A stretch of DNA of 64,000 bases, from the NCBI RefSeq assembly GCF_000316575.1, contig NC_019682.1:124001-188000 (forward strand). Reading direction: 5' to 3'. This DNA is from Calothrix sp. PCC 7507. GTDB taxonomy: Bacteria; Cyanobacteriota; Cyanobacteriia; Cyanobacteriales; Nostocaceae. This document shows, piece by piece, positions 26,195 to 35,868 of this stretch; position 1 is the stretch's first letter, and each line of letters begins with the position of its first letter. The notes below the pieces were generated by a model. The model was given only the letters and a program-made list of their open reading frames with translations. It did not search any database and was not told where the DNA came from. The position numbers were made by a program, and so were the translations under genes.

Positions 26195-26806
26195 TTAAAA
26201 CTTTTTAGCTGTATGGCTAACCGGGTCAAATGCAAATCGTTCTTCTGGATTAGTTTCGCCATAAATATTAAAAGTCACAGTCGGTTCATCACCTACTGCA
26301 TGTACGCGATGAATTGCATCGGGAGTGAAACTAACAATGTCTCCTGGGGATAAGGTTATTTCTCCCGTAGGCTCAATTTTATTTTGGGATTCTAGGCTGT
26401 GAGTTCGCTGCCAAAAAGTGTTTTTCTCCTGTCCTTTTAACACAGCGACAATTCCCCAAGTCCCATGATTATGAATTGTGGATATAGTTCCTGGTGCAAA
26501 TGTTACCGTTTGTACTGTTAAGGGAAAACCTAGTTCGTCATACAGCAATAAAACCGAGGTTCCAGTTTTGGGACAAGGCTTTAAATATTGACTGCGTACC
26601 CAGTATGAATTAACAATTAACTTCCTTACCAACATTCTAATTTTTGGTAGACAACTAGATGCTTCTCCAGCCTCATTGAGAACATCTTCTACTTCAGTTA
26701 AAAACCGATAAAGACGATAATCTTCTTTCAGCAAATCCCATATTCTTGCAGATTTACAGATTTGATACTGTCCGTCGTCATTGACAAACCAATCCCTACC
26801 TTGCAT
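26195..26806 (-). CDS. Cupin-fold cysteine dioxygenase-like protein
   Basis: 203 residues. Cupin motif 1 is TISTIHNHGTWGIVAVLKGQ and motif 2 is SPGDIVSFTPDAIHRVHAVG, giving the 3-His metal site of the type I cysteine dioxygenase family. Likely an iron-dependent thiol dioxygenase or related cupin. A small ORF ends six bases upstream, so translation may be coupled. Part of the same-strand group behind the cox genes. Confidence 0.8.
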   Translation of the reverse strand: MQGRDWFVNDDGQYQICKSARIWDLLKEDYRLYRFLTEVEDVLNEAGEASSCLPKIRMLVRKLIVNSYWVRSQYLKPCPKTGTSVLLLYDELGFPLTVQTVTFAPGTISTIHNHGTWGIVAVLKGQEKNTFWQRTHSLESQNKIEPTGEITLSPGDIVSFTPDAIHRVHAVGDEPTVTFNIYGETNPEERFAFDPVSHTAKKF

Positions 26807-26811
26807 AAATT

Positions 26812-26988
26812 TTAAACCGTTAGCCGAAAAGAACTTAGTGGAAGTAGAGGAAGAGGTGAGGAGATAGGATTAATCACAGGAGCAGGTTGATTAGGAAATA
26901 GCGGTGGAGCGATGAGAGTAGGTGTATTGCTAGCGGATTGAGAGAGAGAATAATACATAGATGTGCTGGTTGAAAAAAAATGACTCAT
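26812..26988 (-). CDS. Small Ser/Pro-rich ORF upstream of the cupin gene
   Basis: 58 codons: MSHFFSTSTSMYYSLSQSAS followed by a proline-rich half (LIAPPLFPNQPAPV, SSPLPLLPLSSF). It ends six bases before the cupin start, which has no RBS of its own, so this may be a leader gene for translational coupling. No recognised family; the composition is low complexity. Confidence 0.45.
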   Translation of the reverse strand: MSHFFSTSTSMYYSLSQSASNTPTLIAPPLFPNQPAPVINPISSPLPLLPLSSFRLTV

Positions 26989-27009
26989 AGTTTTTCAGTC
27001 TTAATTCTA

Positions 27010-27065
27010 GTAGGGTGGGCATTGCCCACCAAAACCCGGAATATGGTGGGCAATGCCCACCCTAC
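27010..27065. repeat. 56-bp palindrome (GTAGGGTGGGC family)
   Basis: GTAGGGTGGGCATTGCCCAC and the inverted GTGGGCAATGCCCACCCTAC face each other across a short centre; each arm is itself palindromic. A near-identical copy is at 32403-32457. On the minus strand it lies just after the TPR gene and may serve as a terminator. Confidence 0.75.
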
Positions 27066-27098
27066 GAATTTATAGATACGCGATTCATCGCGTCTTTA

Positions 27099-27590
27099 CT
27101 AATCATCTTCTTCTGCTGGACGGGTGAGAATATCTAACAAGATTCCCGCCCCAAAGTCATTTTTATCGTCTATTTCTTTAACTTTAGTACTAATTTCTTT
27201 TGCTTGCTGTATCTCTCCTAACTTGGCTAGTACTAATCCAGAAGCAGCATAAGTATTTAAATACAATCTGATTTTGGGTTCTTCTCGACGACTAACTAAT
27301 ATGGGCTTAAGTTGCTCCCAATCATGAGGTAATTTTTCTGCTACTCTAATTTTATCTAATAATTGAATTGTGGTTTGCAGTGCTAATGGATAATTATTTT
27401 TATAATAAAAAAATCTATAGGCTGCAATAAATACATCAGTATGTTCTCCAGCTTGCGCTAAAGCTTGCTGCATATAATTTTCTGACTCTGAGGTATTTTC
27501 CCAAGTTTGTGCTGCTAGAATCAACAATTTTTTGATATCCTCCGGCACCTGAAACCATGAGAATTTTTCTGGCTGAACTTGCATAACCAT
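27099..27590 (-). CDS. TPR-like hypothetical protein
   Basis: 163 residues, helical pairs resembling TPR (SENYMQQALAQAGEHTDVFI, YAASGLVLAKLGEIQQAKEI), acidic C-terminus. Start could be the second ATG (Met3). It follows coxC in the same direction; the gene set cox-TPR-cupin-ArsC may be expressed with heterocyst genes. Function unknown. Confidence 0.7.
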   Translation of the reverse strand: MVMQVQPEKFSWFQVPEDIKKLLILAAQTWENTSESENYMQQALAQAGEHTDVFIAAYRFFYYKNNYPLALQTTIQLLDKIRVAEKLPHDWEQLKPILVSRREEPKIRLYLNTYAASGLVLAKLGEIQQAKEISTKVKEIDDKNDFGAGILLDILTRPAEEDD

Positions 27591-27737
27591 CTCCTGTTTA
27601 AATCAGTGAACAGTTAACAGTTATCAGTTATCAAGGTTTGAGTTAGAGATTTAAGACTTGGACTTAATCCCACAACTTTTAAACGTAGATGACTCTAGCT
27701 CCCAACTGTTAACTGTTAACTGTTAACCCATGCCAAT

Positions 27738-28325
27738 TTAAAAAATGCTGAGAATGTACACCAAAGTGAAAAGCACAATCCAGATAATATCTACAAAGTG
27801 CCAGTAAATTTCTGCCATTTCGATGCCAGTGTGTTTAGTAGCAGAATAGTGGCCGGGTTGACGCGATCGCCACACAGTACCCAAAATCAATAATAGCCCC
27901 ACAAACACGTGCAAACCGTGGAAGCCGGTCATGATGTAAAAGCAGTTGGCGAAGACATTGGTAGTCAAACCATATCCCAAAGTTGCATATTCATACACCT
28001 GACCACCCAAGAAAATCGCACCCATGATGGCAGTAACCACATACCAAAACTGCATTCCCTTGACATTATTCTTCTTAATCGCCACATCACCCAAGTGAAT
28101 GACAAAGCTACTAGAAACCAGAATAATGGTGTTGATTGTTGGCAATAACAGTTCTACCTCAGTTTCCTTGGGAGGCCAAACATCTGTCAGACCTCTAAAA
28201 AACAAAAAGGTGGCAAAAAATCCGCCAAACATTAAAGATTCCGAAGCCAGAAAAGTCAATAGCCCCAAAACCCTTAAATCTGGATGATGTTCCTCATGAT
28301 GTTCACTTGTCGTTGCTATAGTCAT
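27738..28325 (-). CDS. coxC: Cytochrome c oxidase subunit III
   Basis: 195 residues from the ATG giving MTIATTSEHHEEHH, which has GAGG about nine bases upstream; an in-frame ATG at 28340 would add five residues. Five transmembrane helices, with the family motifs FFATFLFFRGL, GFHGLHVFVGL and EIYWHFVDIIWIVLF. Third gene of coxBAC; helps stabilise the oxidase core. The neighbouring cnfR points to the cox2-type, heterocyst-related operon. Confidence 0.95.
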   Translation of the reverse strand: MTIATTSEHHEEHHPDLRVLGLLTFLASESLMFGGFFATFLFFRGLTDVWPPKETEVELLLPTINTIILVSSSFVIHLGDVAIKKNNVKGMQFWYVVTAIMGAIFLGGQVYEYATLGYGLTTNVFANCFYIMTGFHGLHVFVGLLLILGTVWRSRQPGHYSATKHTGIEMAEIYWHFVDIIWIVLFTLVYILSIF

Positions 28326-28483
28326 CTTATTTACCCTCAAAATTCTATTAATTCGTAGCGCAGAAATTTGACAAACCTCAGTGTCCCTTTGCGTTTAAAA
28401 GTTCATAGCGTTTTTAAACGCAGAGTCGCGCAGAGGTTAGCGCAGAGGAACGCGGAGTTTTTTCAGGAAAATTTGCTACGAAA

Positions 28484-30154
28484 TTAAGCACTAGCCTCTG
28501 TTGTTGCGGCCGGCTGCACTTTGGCATCATGACCGTAGTCATAAGGGCCATGAGTCACAACAGGCAATACTTCCCAGTTTTCAATTGAGGGTGGTGAACT
28601 GGTTGTCCATTCCAAAGTCAAAGCTTGCCAAGGATTATCACCAGCCAAGTCGCCTTTAATCCAACTTTGAATGATGTTGATGGTGAAGGGAATTACTGAT
28701 ATTCCCAAAACAAATGCACCATAGGTAGAAATCACATTGAGGTCGATAAATTGCGGATCATACATCGCCACACGTCGGGGCATTCCTTGCAAACCCAACT
28801 CATGCATGGGTAAGAAAGTCAAGTTAGTGCCGACAAATGTCAAAGCGAAGTGAATTCGACCCCAGTTTTCATTCAACTTCCGTCCTGTCATTTTAGGGAA
28901 CCAGTGGTAAATCCCGGCGTAGATGCCAAACACGGAACCGCCAAACAGCACAAAGTGGAAGTGTGCGACTACATAATATGTGTCGTGGACGTGAATATCA
29001 AAGGGCGCTGTTCCCATTGTCACGCCACTTAAGCCGCCCATGACGAACATGCACAATAAACCAATGGCGAATAGCATCGCGGTGGTGAAGCGAATCTTCC
29101 CACCCCAAAGGGTAGCAACCCAGGCGAAAATCTTCACGCCGGTGGGAACAGCCACAATCAGGGTAGAGATGGTGAAGAAAATCCGCATCCAGCCGGGTGT
29201 ACCACTGGTGAACATGTGGTGTACCCAGACGAATAACCCAACAACGCAGATGGCGACGCTAGAATAAGCGATCGCTTTATAACCGAAAATTGGTTTACGG
29301 GCATGAACGGGAATCACCTCCGACATAATGCCGAAGATGGGCAGAATCATTAAATAAACTGCTGGGTGAGAATAGAACCAGAACAAGTGTTGATAGATAA
29401 CAACATTACCGCCTGCATCTGGTTTGAAAAAGGATGTGCCAAAGTTCAAGTCAAACAACAGCAACACTAAACCCGCCGCTAACACTGGTGTAGAGAGGAG
29501 TGCCAGAATTGAGGTTGCTAAGATTGCCCAACAAAACAAGGGAACTTGATCCCATTTCATGCTAGGAACTTTCATTTTCAGGATGGTGATGACAAAGTTC
29601 ACCGAACCCAAAATTGAGGAAGTCCCCACCAAAACGATCGCCAAAACCCACATGGTTTGAGCAGTATGTGCTGTCACCAAACTTAAAGGTGGGTAAGCTG
29701 TCCAACCAGATTGGGCACCGCCAAAGATAAAACTACCCAGCAGTAATAAACCTGCGGGTGGGTTTAACCAAAAGGCGATCGCATTTAATTTGGGAAAAGC
29801 CATATCCCTAGCACCAAGCATCAGCGGTACTAGATAGTTGCCAAATCCCCCAATCGCACTGGGAACGATCCATAAAAAGATCATGATCGTTCCATGATTG
29901 GTCATGAAAGCGTTGTAGAGACTGGGGTCGAGTAAATCTGCATCTGGTGTCGCTAATTCTACACGAATAGCGATCGCCATCAATCCACCAATCAAATAAA
30001 ATACAAATGCTGTCACTAGGTATTGAATCCCAATTACCTTGTGATCAACATTAAACGTGAAATAGTCCTGCCATTTCCACGCCTTTGGATGGGAGATGTG
30101 GCTAGTCGCCAGCTTCTCTGGTGGCGTATTTCGAGGAAATTCTACCTTTGTCAT
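28484..30154 (-). CDS. coxA: Cytochrome c oxidase subunit I
   Basis: 556 residues, 12 transmembrane helices. Heme and CuB ligands: MTNHGTIMIF (heme a His), WFYSHPAVYLMILP, the HH pair in VWVHHMFTSG, and HDTYYVVAHFHFV. This is the catalytic subunit that reduces O2 to water. In heterocysts the cox2-type oxidase lowers O2 to protect nitrogenase. Middle gene of coxBAC, 20 bp after coxB. Confidence 0.97.
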   Translation of the reverse strand: MTKVEFPRNTPPEKLATSHISHPKAWKWQDYFTFNVDHKVIGIQYLVTAFVFYLIGGLMAIAIRVELATPDADLLDPSLYNAFMTNHGTIMIFLWIVPSAIGGFGNYLVPLMLGARDMAFPKLNAIAFWLNPPAGLLLLGSFIFGGAQSGWTAYPPLSLVTAHTAQTMWVLAIVLVGTSSILGSVNFVITILKMKVPSMKWDQVPLFCWAILATSILALLSTPVLAAGLVLLLFDLNFGTSFFKPDAGGNVVIYQHLFWFYSHPAVYLMILPIFGIMSEVIPVHARKPIFGYKAIAYSSVAICVVGLFVWVHHMFTSGTPGWMRIFFTISTLIVAVPTGVKIFAWVATLWGGKIRFTTAMLFAIGLLCMFVMGGLSGVTMGTAPFDIHVHDTYYVVAHFHFVLFGGSVFGIYAGIYHWFPKMTGRKLNENWGRIHFALTFVGTNLTFLPMHELGLQGMPRRVAMYDPQFIDLNVISTYGAFVLGISVIPFTINIIQSWIKGDLAGDNPWQALTLEWTTSSPPSIENWEVLPVVTHGPYDYGHDAKVQPAATTEASA

Positions 30155-30167
30155 ATTTTTTCCTTTG

Positions 30168-30230
30168 TCAGTTATCAGTTATCAGCTTGTTCACTGTTAA
30201 CTGTTAACTGTTTACTGTTAACTGACTGTA
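30168..30230. repeat. STRR overlapping the coxB 3' end and coxB-coxA spacer
   Basis: TCAGTTATCAGTTATCAGC and TTCACTGTTAACTGTTAACTG tandem heptads run from the spacer into the last 17 codons of coxB. Codons there are simply read through the repeat. Confidence 0.8.
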
Positions 30231-31182
30231 GAGTTGCTGCACTCACCCCCAAATTATGAACATGGGGCGCGAGAAACTCTGATGTGGATAAGTTGGCTGG
30301 GTTAACTGCAATGGCTTGATGCAAGTCTGACTTTTGAGCAACTTGGTTTTCACTCAGCCAGCTATCATACTCTGCTGGCGTGTGGACAATTACCTGCGAT
30401 CGCATTGCGCCGTGGTAAGCACCGCAAAGTTCAGTACACACTACCGGATAAGTACCTGGTTTGGTGGCGACAAAGCGCAATTCAGTCGGAATACCAGGAA
30501 GCGCATCTTGCTTTAACCGAAATTGCGGTACCCAAAACGAGTGAATCACATCTACCGCTGACAAGTTGAGTTGCACATCAGCACCGACAGGAACATGCAA
30601 TTCCCCAGTAGTAATACCGCTATCGGGGTAGTTAAACACCCAAGCATATTGCATCCCTTGGACATTCACAACCACATCGGCTTTTTTACCTTGGGTGTCA
30701 GGAGATGCGCCAATGCCAATTGCTGGAGTGATTGTAGGGGCAGTGGTATCATCTAAAGTAGCAGCCATTGCACTTCCATTTATATGTGCCACATGCGCCC
30801 CACCATGAGGATGACCCGTCGGCTCAAACCCTCCCATTTGGTTGTAAACATCTACACTGTAGATTCCCAAAGCAATCACAATCAGTGCGGGGATTGCTGT
30901 CCAAAAAATTTCTAGGGGAATATTGCCTTCTATTGCTACGCCATCGCCATCATCCCCAGGACGGTGGCGAAACTTAATTAAGAAAATCAGAATTGTGCCT
31001 TCTACCACCAAAAACAGAGCGATGGCGATGGTAAACATGACGTTGAAAAATCCGTCTACCAAAGGCGCTTGTAGCGACGCCTGTACGGGTAGTAGATTGT
31101 GGTTTTGACCAATCAAAATGCTGACTGCTGAGACTAATATGCCAGCAATCAGGGTCCATAGTGAAACAGGAATTTGTTGCAT
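30175..31182 (-). CDS. coxB: Cytochrome c oxidase subunit II
   Basis: 335 residues. Two N-terminal transmembrane helices (about 10-30 and 45-70), then the CuA domain with VIHSFWVPQF and CTELCGAYHGAM (CxxxCxxxHxxM). Accepts electrons from cytochrome c or plastocyanin. A low-complexity His/Gly/Ala insert lies near residues 125-160. The last 17 residues (SVNSKQLTVNSEQADN) are encoded by STRR DNA (TTAACAGTTAACAG on the coding strand), so the natural C-terminus has been extended by repeat text. Confidence 0.96.
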   Translation of the reverse strand: MQQIPVSLWTLIAGILVSAVSILIGQNHNLLPVQASLQAPLVDGFFNVMFTIAIALFLVVEGTILIFLIKFRHRPGDDGDGVAIEGNIPLEIFWTAIPALIVIALGIYSVDVYNQMGGFEPTGHPHGGAHVAHINGSAMAATLDDTTAPTITPAIGIGASPDTQGKKADVVVNVQGMQYAWVFNYPDSGITTGELHVPVGADVQLNLSAVDVIHSFWVPQFRLKQDALPGIPTELRFVATKPGTYPVVCTELCGAYHGAMRSQVIVHTPAEYDSWLSENQVAQKSDLHQAIAVNPANLSTSEFLAPHVHNLGVSAATLQSVNSKQLTVNSEQADN

Positions 31183-31743
31183 ACATACTACTCTGTAAAA
31201 CGCCGATATCAGTTATCAGTTATCAGTTATCAGTTATCAGAGTCTGTTAACTGTTCACTGTTGACTGTTTACTGTCTCTCACAGGGCAGCGTTTTTGTTT
31301 TCTCTCACTAATTTTCTAACTTAAACCTATAAAAAGTGGGGGAAATTTCCATATCTTTTTACATCTTTCCCCCAAAAATTAAAACTATATCGCAACTCCC
31401 ATGTTATCAGAGCATGAGAATTTTAGAAAAGCTAGTGGCTCTCGAAGGGCACTTTTAGCCCTAATATTAATTAGGCTAGATTAGCAGCAAGTATGAATTT
31501 GTTTATAACCGACATTAGCGATTTACGATTTTGTTTACTGTGAACTTTTGGCTTCCCCTCAGATTACCTTGCTGAGTGCTTTCTCTAAACCATATCTCTG
31601 ACGCAAGAAGTATTAAGTATCCGCGATCAAGAATGAAGTAATCACTAAATGCATACCTCACCACTAATGGTTGGGGTAATTTCATACTTCATACTTCATC
31701 CTTCAGACTTCATACTTCATCCTTCAGACTTCATACTTCATAC
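31183..31743. other. Intergenic region upstream of coxB with two STRR blocks
   Basis: Left end: four to five ATCAGTT heptads (about 31208-31240) and TGTTCACTGTTGACTGTTTAC. Right end: CTTCATA/CTTCATC/CTTCAGA heptads (about 31682-31745) up to the ferredoxin stop. The central part (31300-31650) is AT-rich and is the likely coxB promoter region. No gene seen. Confidence 0.65.
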
Positions 31744-32037
31744 TTAGCTTTCTAATGCAACATGGGTGTAGCAATTCTTAGGACAAATCCGCGAACAAGC
31801 TTCGCAACCAATACAGTTTTCTGGATTGGCCACTTTCATTACTTTCCGTTCAATTTCTTCGTCATCTTCATCCTCAACAATTTCCCCTTCTTCATTGAGT
31901 GCCATCAATCCTAGTACATTGTATCCACATGCTTTAATGCATCTGCCACAGCCGATACATTTATCTTTGTCAATTGCCTGAGCAAATTTTGGTGTCCAGG
32001 TTTTACCCCCAAATGTCAATCCTGTTAGTTGTGCCAT
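31744..32037 (-). CDS. fdxB: nif-type 2[4Fe-4S] ferredoxin (ferredoxin III)
   Basis: 97 residues with two clusters: [12 protein letters not shown] (about 28-39) and [15 protein letters not shown] (about 75-89). The long acidic linker between them ([15 protein letters not shown]) is typical of the nitrogenase-linked ferredoxin III family. Probable electron carrier to nitrogenase or to its assembly system. Adjacent to cnfR, as in nif regions of other cyanobacteria. The symbol is my best match, not certain. Confidence 0.85.
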   Translation of the reverse strand: MAQLTGLTFGGKTWTPKFAQAIDKDKCIGCGRCIKACGYNVLGLMALNEEGEIVEDEDDEEIERKVMKVANPENCIGCEACSRICPKNCYTHVALES

Positions 32038-33379
32038 GAATAAACCCTCGGCAATTCTGCCTACAAATTTGTTTGCGCTTTGCTGATCATCCTAGCTCAA
32101 TATTAATTCCTTATTTTTACTGTTAAACAATCAATTTTTACATAATCAAAATCTTATGACTTATTAGCAAGCCTTACGCTTTTTTAGCAATAACTTTTAA
32201 ATGAAATTTATTACCAATAATTTTTATGTGGTGTATCTAGCTTAATGCTTATTCAGCAAGACTTATAGATAAGTTATATGCTCTTGCCAATTGTTTTATT
32301 CTCAACGTAGAATCAAACCATTGCTGGTAAATAAAATCAATTAATACATAATATTTTGAATAGAGAACTCAGATTTTTTTATTGAAAAAGGTTTACGTAT
32401 AAGTAGGGTGGGCAATGCCCACCAAAACCTTTATCTGGTGGGCGATGCCCACCCTACATGCATTTCAAAATTAAGTAGAGATCTCTTATATTTACAATAA
32501 TATTTATACCAGTAAGAATAGGGCTTTTTATGATGTTTTTATCTTTGACAAGAATATACGAAAAATAGTATTTACCTATACAGCTTATATATTAATTAGT
32601 AAGTCTCATATCTTTTCTTATGTATTAAGCAGAGAAAGATTAACCACTTAATTTATCAGTTAACTATTGTACAAATCCAATAAAACCAAATGTTATATTT
32701 GCACATTACTGCAATTCAGAACAGAGTGTGAGGCTTTGAAAAAAATGTAACTCTTATGGCAGAATATTAATCAATGTAAAATATTAAAATGCTTAATAAT
32801 CGTTATAAATCTGCCAAATGAAATGCTTAAATGTTCGGCGAAAACACTTTGGCTAAGGTTCTTAAGTCAAAGATAGACTGTTTTTAGATTACTTATTAAG
32901 AAATATATTAAGAAATATTTCTAAGCTCATTATGAACAAACTCAGCAAAATTAGTATGAAATGTATAGTTAATAAAGAACTAATTATGAGGCTCAAGTTT
33001 CAAGCCTTAAATCAGTTAACAGTAAATAGTCGTGATGAAAGTATGTGTTGTGGTGTCACATGCTCTTAATAAAGATATTTACCCAAGAAATAAAACTGAT
33101 ACTTCTGGTGCGTCGGCTATGCCATAAGCGGAGCTATGCCGCAGGCTTTACGACTGCGCTCGGCACAAGTCAGTACAAGTAACTGATACTTCGACTCCGC
33201 TCAGTACAAATAAATAGATATCAAGTTGGAATATGGATGTGGGTATTTATTGAGGCAAGAAAAGTTTTTCCTTGTCGCAAAATAATTTTGTGGTGAGTCA
33301 TCAATGTCATGAAAAAAGAGGACACATCCAGGGGAGACTTGAGCCAAACATCTCAACGATTAGAGTAGGAAGAATCCAT
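32038..33379. other. 1.3-kb intergenic region between ferredoxin and cnfR
   Basis: Very AT-rich and without a convincing gene on either strand. Holds the GTAGGGTGGGC palindrome (32403-32457) and, near 33110-33215, dispersed motifs such as TTCGACTCCGCTCAGTACAA. Promoters for both divergent genes should be here. An ORF extension ahead of cnfR from TTG at 33272 is not favoured. Confidence 0.55.
32403..32457. repeat. 55-bp palindrome (GTAGGGTGGGC family), second full copy
   Basis: GTAGGGTGGGCAATGCCCAC and GTGGGCGATGCCCACCCTAC arranged as an inverted pair around a short centre, matching the 27010-27065 copy. Confidence 0.75.
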
Positions 33380-34972
33380 ATGCCATATACAATTCCTAAC
33401 AACAGTTGCGTTGGATGTGACAATTGCCGTCCCCAATGTCCTACAGGTGCAATCAAAATAGAAAACAATGAATACTGGATTGATCCTTCACTTTGTAACA
33501 ATTGCGAAGGTTATTATCCCGAACCGCAATGTGTAATCGCTTGTCCAACCCAGTCTCCCATACCTTGGCAGGCGAAAAAGGGGAGATGCAAAGTTGAACC
33601 CAGAGATGCTACCAGCCCAGATTTATTTTCCAACGGGAAGAATCATCCATTTGCTTCAGCGATCGCTATATGGGAAGCTTGCAATGTATTAGCGCAACGC
33701 ACATCCTTAAATTGGGAAATCGATGAAGCTGGATATCTGTCATATCGCCGACAAGTTAATCAAGGGCGGGGTGCGATCGCATTTCATCTCCAAGATCCAC
33801 TCAATGTCAGCACTCGCACCACAGACTTAGCAACCATTGAGGCGCTAGACATCAAAGCCGCTTGCATCCATCTGATTTTTGCAGCTTACGCCACTACCTT
33901 AGAACAAGCTTGGGAGCAAGAATTTACCATTGACGAACGACAACTAGAGAAATATTTAGGGCTAGAAAAACGTAAAGACCTCAGCAAAAATGCCAAACTA
34001 GCTTCAATGAAGAATATCGTTCAACAAGCTTGCTCCCTGATAGTCTCCATTGACTGGCCACCACAAGGACGAGTGAGGGGATTCTCAGTTACAGGAAGCC
34101 GCTTGTGGCACTTACTAGACATTGAACACCACTTTCAAGAAGATGATTTAGGGTGTAAATATTTAGTGGGACTAACCTTCAAAATCAAAGCCGGGATATG
34201 GGCGCAGCATTTCTTAAACAAACAAGCATGTAAAGAACGCACCGCATTTTATCAATATGGTAGTCTCCCCAAAACCTTGCTAACCACAGTCATGAGCATT
34301 TGGCAGCAACACGAAGGAGCAGCTAGATTAATGCTATGGTTATTGTTTAAAACCAAAATGGGCAAAGAACAACGCATCACCATTCCTACCTTGCTGCGTG
34401 TGGCTTACGGTGAAGAAAAAGTTGCTCTAGCCTCCCGACAAAGAGAAGAACGCAAACGCCTACTGCGAACCTTTGAAAGTGATTTAGAAGTCCTCAACCA
34501 TTACGGAATCAAGCCAAAATTCGACCCCATTACCTACCCAACAGAAATCCAACCATTGTGGGCAAAATTAATTGATATTCCCGAAGATCCCGAAGCAGCA
34601 TTAGAATTTTGGACTAACGACGGTGGCTCTGAAACCCGCCTCACAGACACAGGCCCTCGTGGTAAATGGAATCTGCTGATGAATGCGCGGATTCTGTCCT
34701 TTGAACTCCCCCCAGAATGGGAACAACATAGTTCGGAAGTAGAAAAAAAGCAGCGCCGTACCCTGAATAAAGCCAGAAGAACCACTAAAATCACAACTGA
34801 ATTGCTAGGTGAACAGATTTTGCAAGCACGTAAAAATCTCAATCTTTCCCAGAGAGAGTTAGCCAAGTTGACAGGTAAAAGCCAAAGCTGGATTCGTGAC
34901 ATAGAAAATGGTCGATTGAAAGCTAAGTTAGAAGACCAAGCGCTGTTAAGGAAAGTACTAAATATCGTTTAA
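33380..34972 (+). CDS. cnfR: Nitrogenase-gene activator CnfR (PatB)
   Basis: 530 residues from the ATG giving MPYTIPNNSCVGCDNC, which has AGGA about nine bases upstream; the open frame extends to 33272 (TTG) but the added residues look non-coding. N-terminus: bacterial ferredoxin domain, CVGCDNCRPQCPTG and CNNCEGYYPEPQCVIACP for two Fe-S clusters. Middle: about 350 residues unique to the family. C-terminus: helix-turn-helix (LNLSQRELAKLTGKSQSWIR). Known in cyanobacteria as an O2-responsive activator of nif genes; PatB in Anabaena is expressed in heterocysts. Confidence 0.93.
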   Translation: MPYTIPNNSCVGCDNCRPQCPTGAIKIENNEYWIDPSLCNNCEGYYPEPQCVIACPTQSPIPWQAKKGRCKVEPRDATSPDLFSNGKNHPFASAIAIWEACNVLAQRTSLNWEIDEAGYLSYRRQVNQGRGAIAFHLQDPLNVSTRTTDLATIEALDIKAACIHLIFAAYATTLEQAWEQEFTIDERQLEKYLGLEKRKDLSKNAKLASMKNIVQQACSLIVSIDWPPQGRVRGFSVTGSRLWHLLDIEHHFQEDDLGCKYLVGLTFKIKAGIWAQHFLNKQACKERTAFYQYGSLPKTLLTTVMSIWQQHEGAARLMLWLLFKTKMGKEQRITIPTLLRVAYGEEKVALASRQREERKRLLRTFESDLEVLNHYGIKPKFDPITYPTEIQPLWAKLIDIPEDPEAALEFWTNDGGSETRLTDTGPRGKWNLLMNARILSFELPPEWEQHSSEVEKKQRRTLNKARRTTKITTELLGEQILQARKNLNLSQRELAKLTGKSQSWIRDIENGRLKAKLEDQALLRKVLNIV

Positions 34973-35047
34973 TTGCATCGGTCTGCAATGCGATCGCACA
35001 TTTTTCGATTTGGTAAACTAAAGGCATTGATTGGGCTAAGTTGACCT

Positions 35048-35674
35048 ATGACCATTGCGATCGACCAACCAATACAACAGAAGCCACTCAGCTGCGATGA
35101 GTTTCTTGCCCGTTATGGTGGCGATAACCGCTATGAACTGATTGATGGAGAGGTGTTCGATTTGGAACCAACAGGTCCGCATGAAGAGGTTGCAGCCTTC
35201 ATTACCGTCAAGATATGTGTCCAGATCGATAAGATAGGCTTGTCTTGGTTTGTCCTTCAACGGGGATTATTGCGTCCTTCTAACACTGCTATGACAGCAT
35301 TTCGACCGGATGTTGCAGTTATCGATCGAGATGAACTGATCAAAGAACCGCTTTGGTCTGACCAGTCGATCCTGACGCTAGGCAGTTCACTTAAATTTGT
35401 GGCGGAAGTTGTGAGTAGCAACTGGCAAAATGATTATGCCCGTAAGATCGAAGACTATGCCGTTTTAGGCATTCCCGAATATTGGATTGCAGATTACGCA
35501 GGACTAGGTGGTACTCGACACATTGGGAAGCCCAAACAGCCCACCCTCTCTATCTGTACGCTAGTAAATGGGGAGTATGAAATTCAGCAGTTTCAGGGGG
35601 ATCAGACCATCGTTTCTCTAACCTTTCCAGATTTAAAGCTAAATGCTGAACAGGTGTTGAGGGCTGGCAGGTAA
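35048..35674 (+). CDS. Uma2-family (DUF820) PD-(D/E)XK endonuclease
   Basis: 208 residues. Family pattern: DEFLARYGGDNRYELIDGEV at the N-terminus, FRPDVAVIDRDEL (catalytic D), FVAEVVSSNWQNDYARKIEDY (E-V..K) and GIPEYWIADY. A very common multi-copy nuclease-like family in cyanobacteria with unknown targets. Stands alone. Confidence 0.9.
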   Translation: MTIAIDQPIQQKPLSCDEFLARYGGDNRYELIDGEVFDLEPTGPHEEVAAFITVKICVQIDKIGLSWFVLQRGLLRPSNTAMTAFRPDVAVIDRDELIKEPLWSDQSILTLGSSLKFVAEVVSSNWQNDYARKIEDYAVLGIPEYWIADYAGLGGTRHIGKPKQPTLSICTLVNGEYEIQQFQGDQTIVSLTFPDLKLNAEQVLRAGR

Positions 35675-35868
35675 AACCACCGTGAGATCGATGCATATTA
35701 ACAAGCGATCGCAGCATAACAAGTCGATGAAGCGGACGGGCGAGAGATTTCGATTGGGATGCCGAGGTTACTTGCCGCCGATTATATTGGTCGTTACAAA
35801 TTTCAAACTAAATGCGATGTCTACGATGGTCTACGCCTACGCGCAAAGCGTTATCTTGAGCAAAATAG
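35675..35868. other. Short intergenic region
   Basis: Contains AACAAGCGATCGCAGCATAA and other repeat-like text. I see no supported gene; the overlapping small reading frame runs antisense into the ATPase gene. Confidence 0.4.

Noticed and set aside
33272-33379. TTG-started N-terminal extension of cnfR
   Set aside because: The extra 36 residues lack similarity to the ferredoxin domain and the ATG at 33380 has an AGGA upstream.
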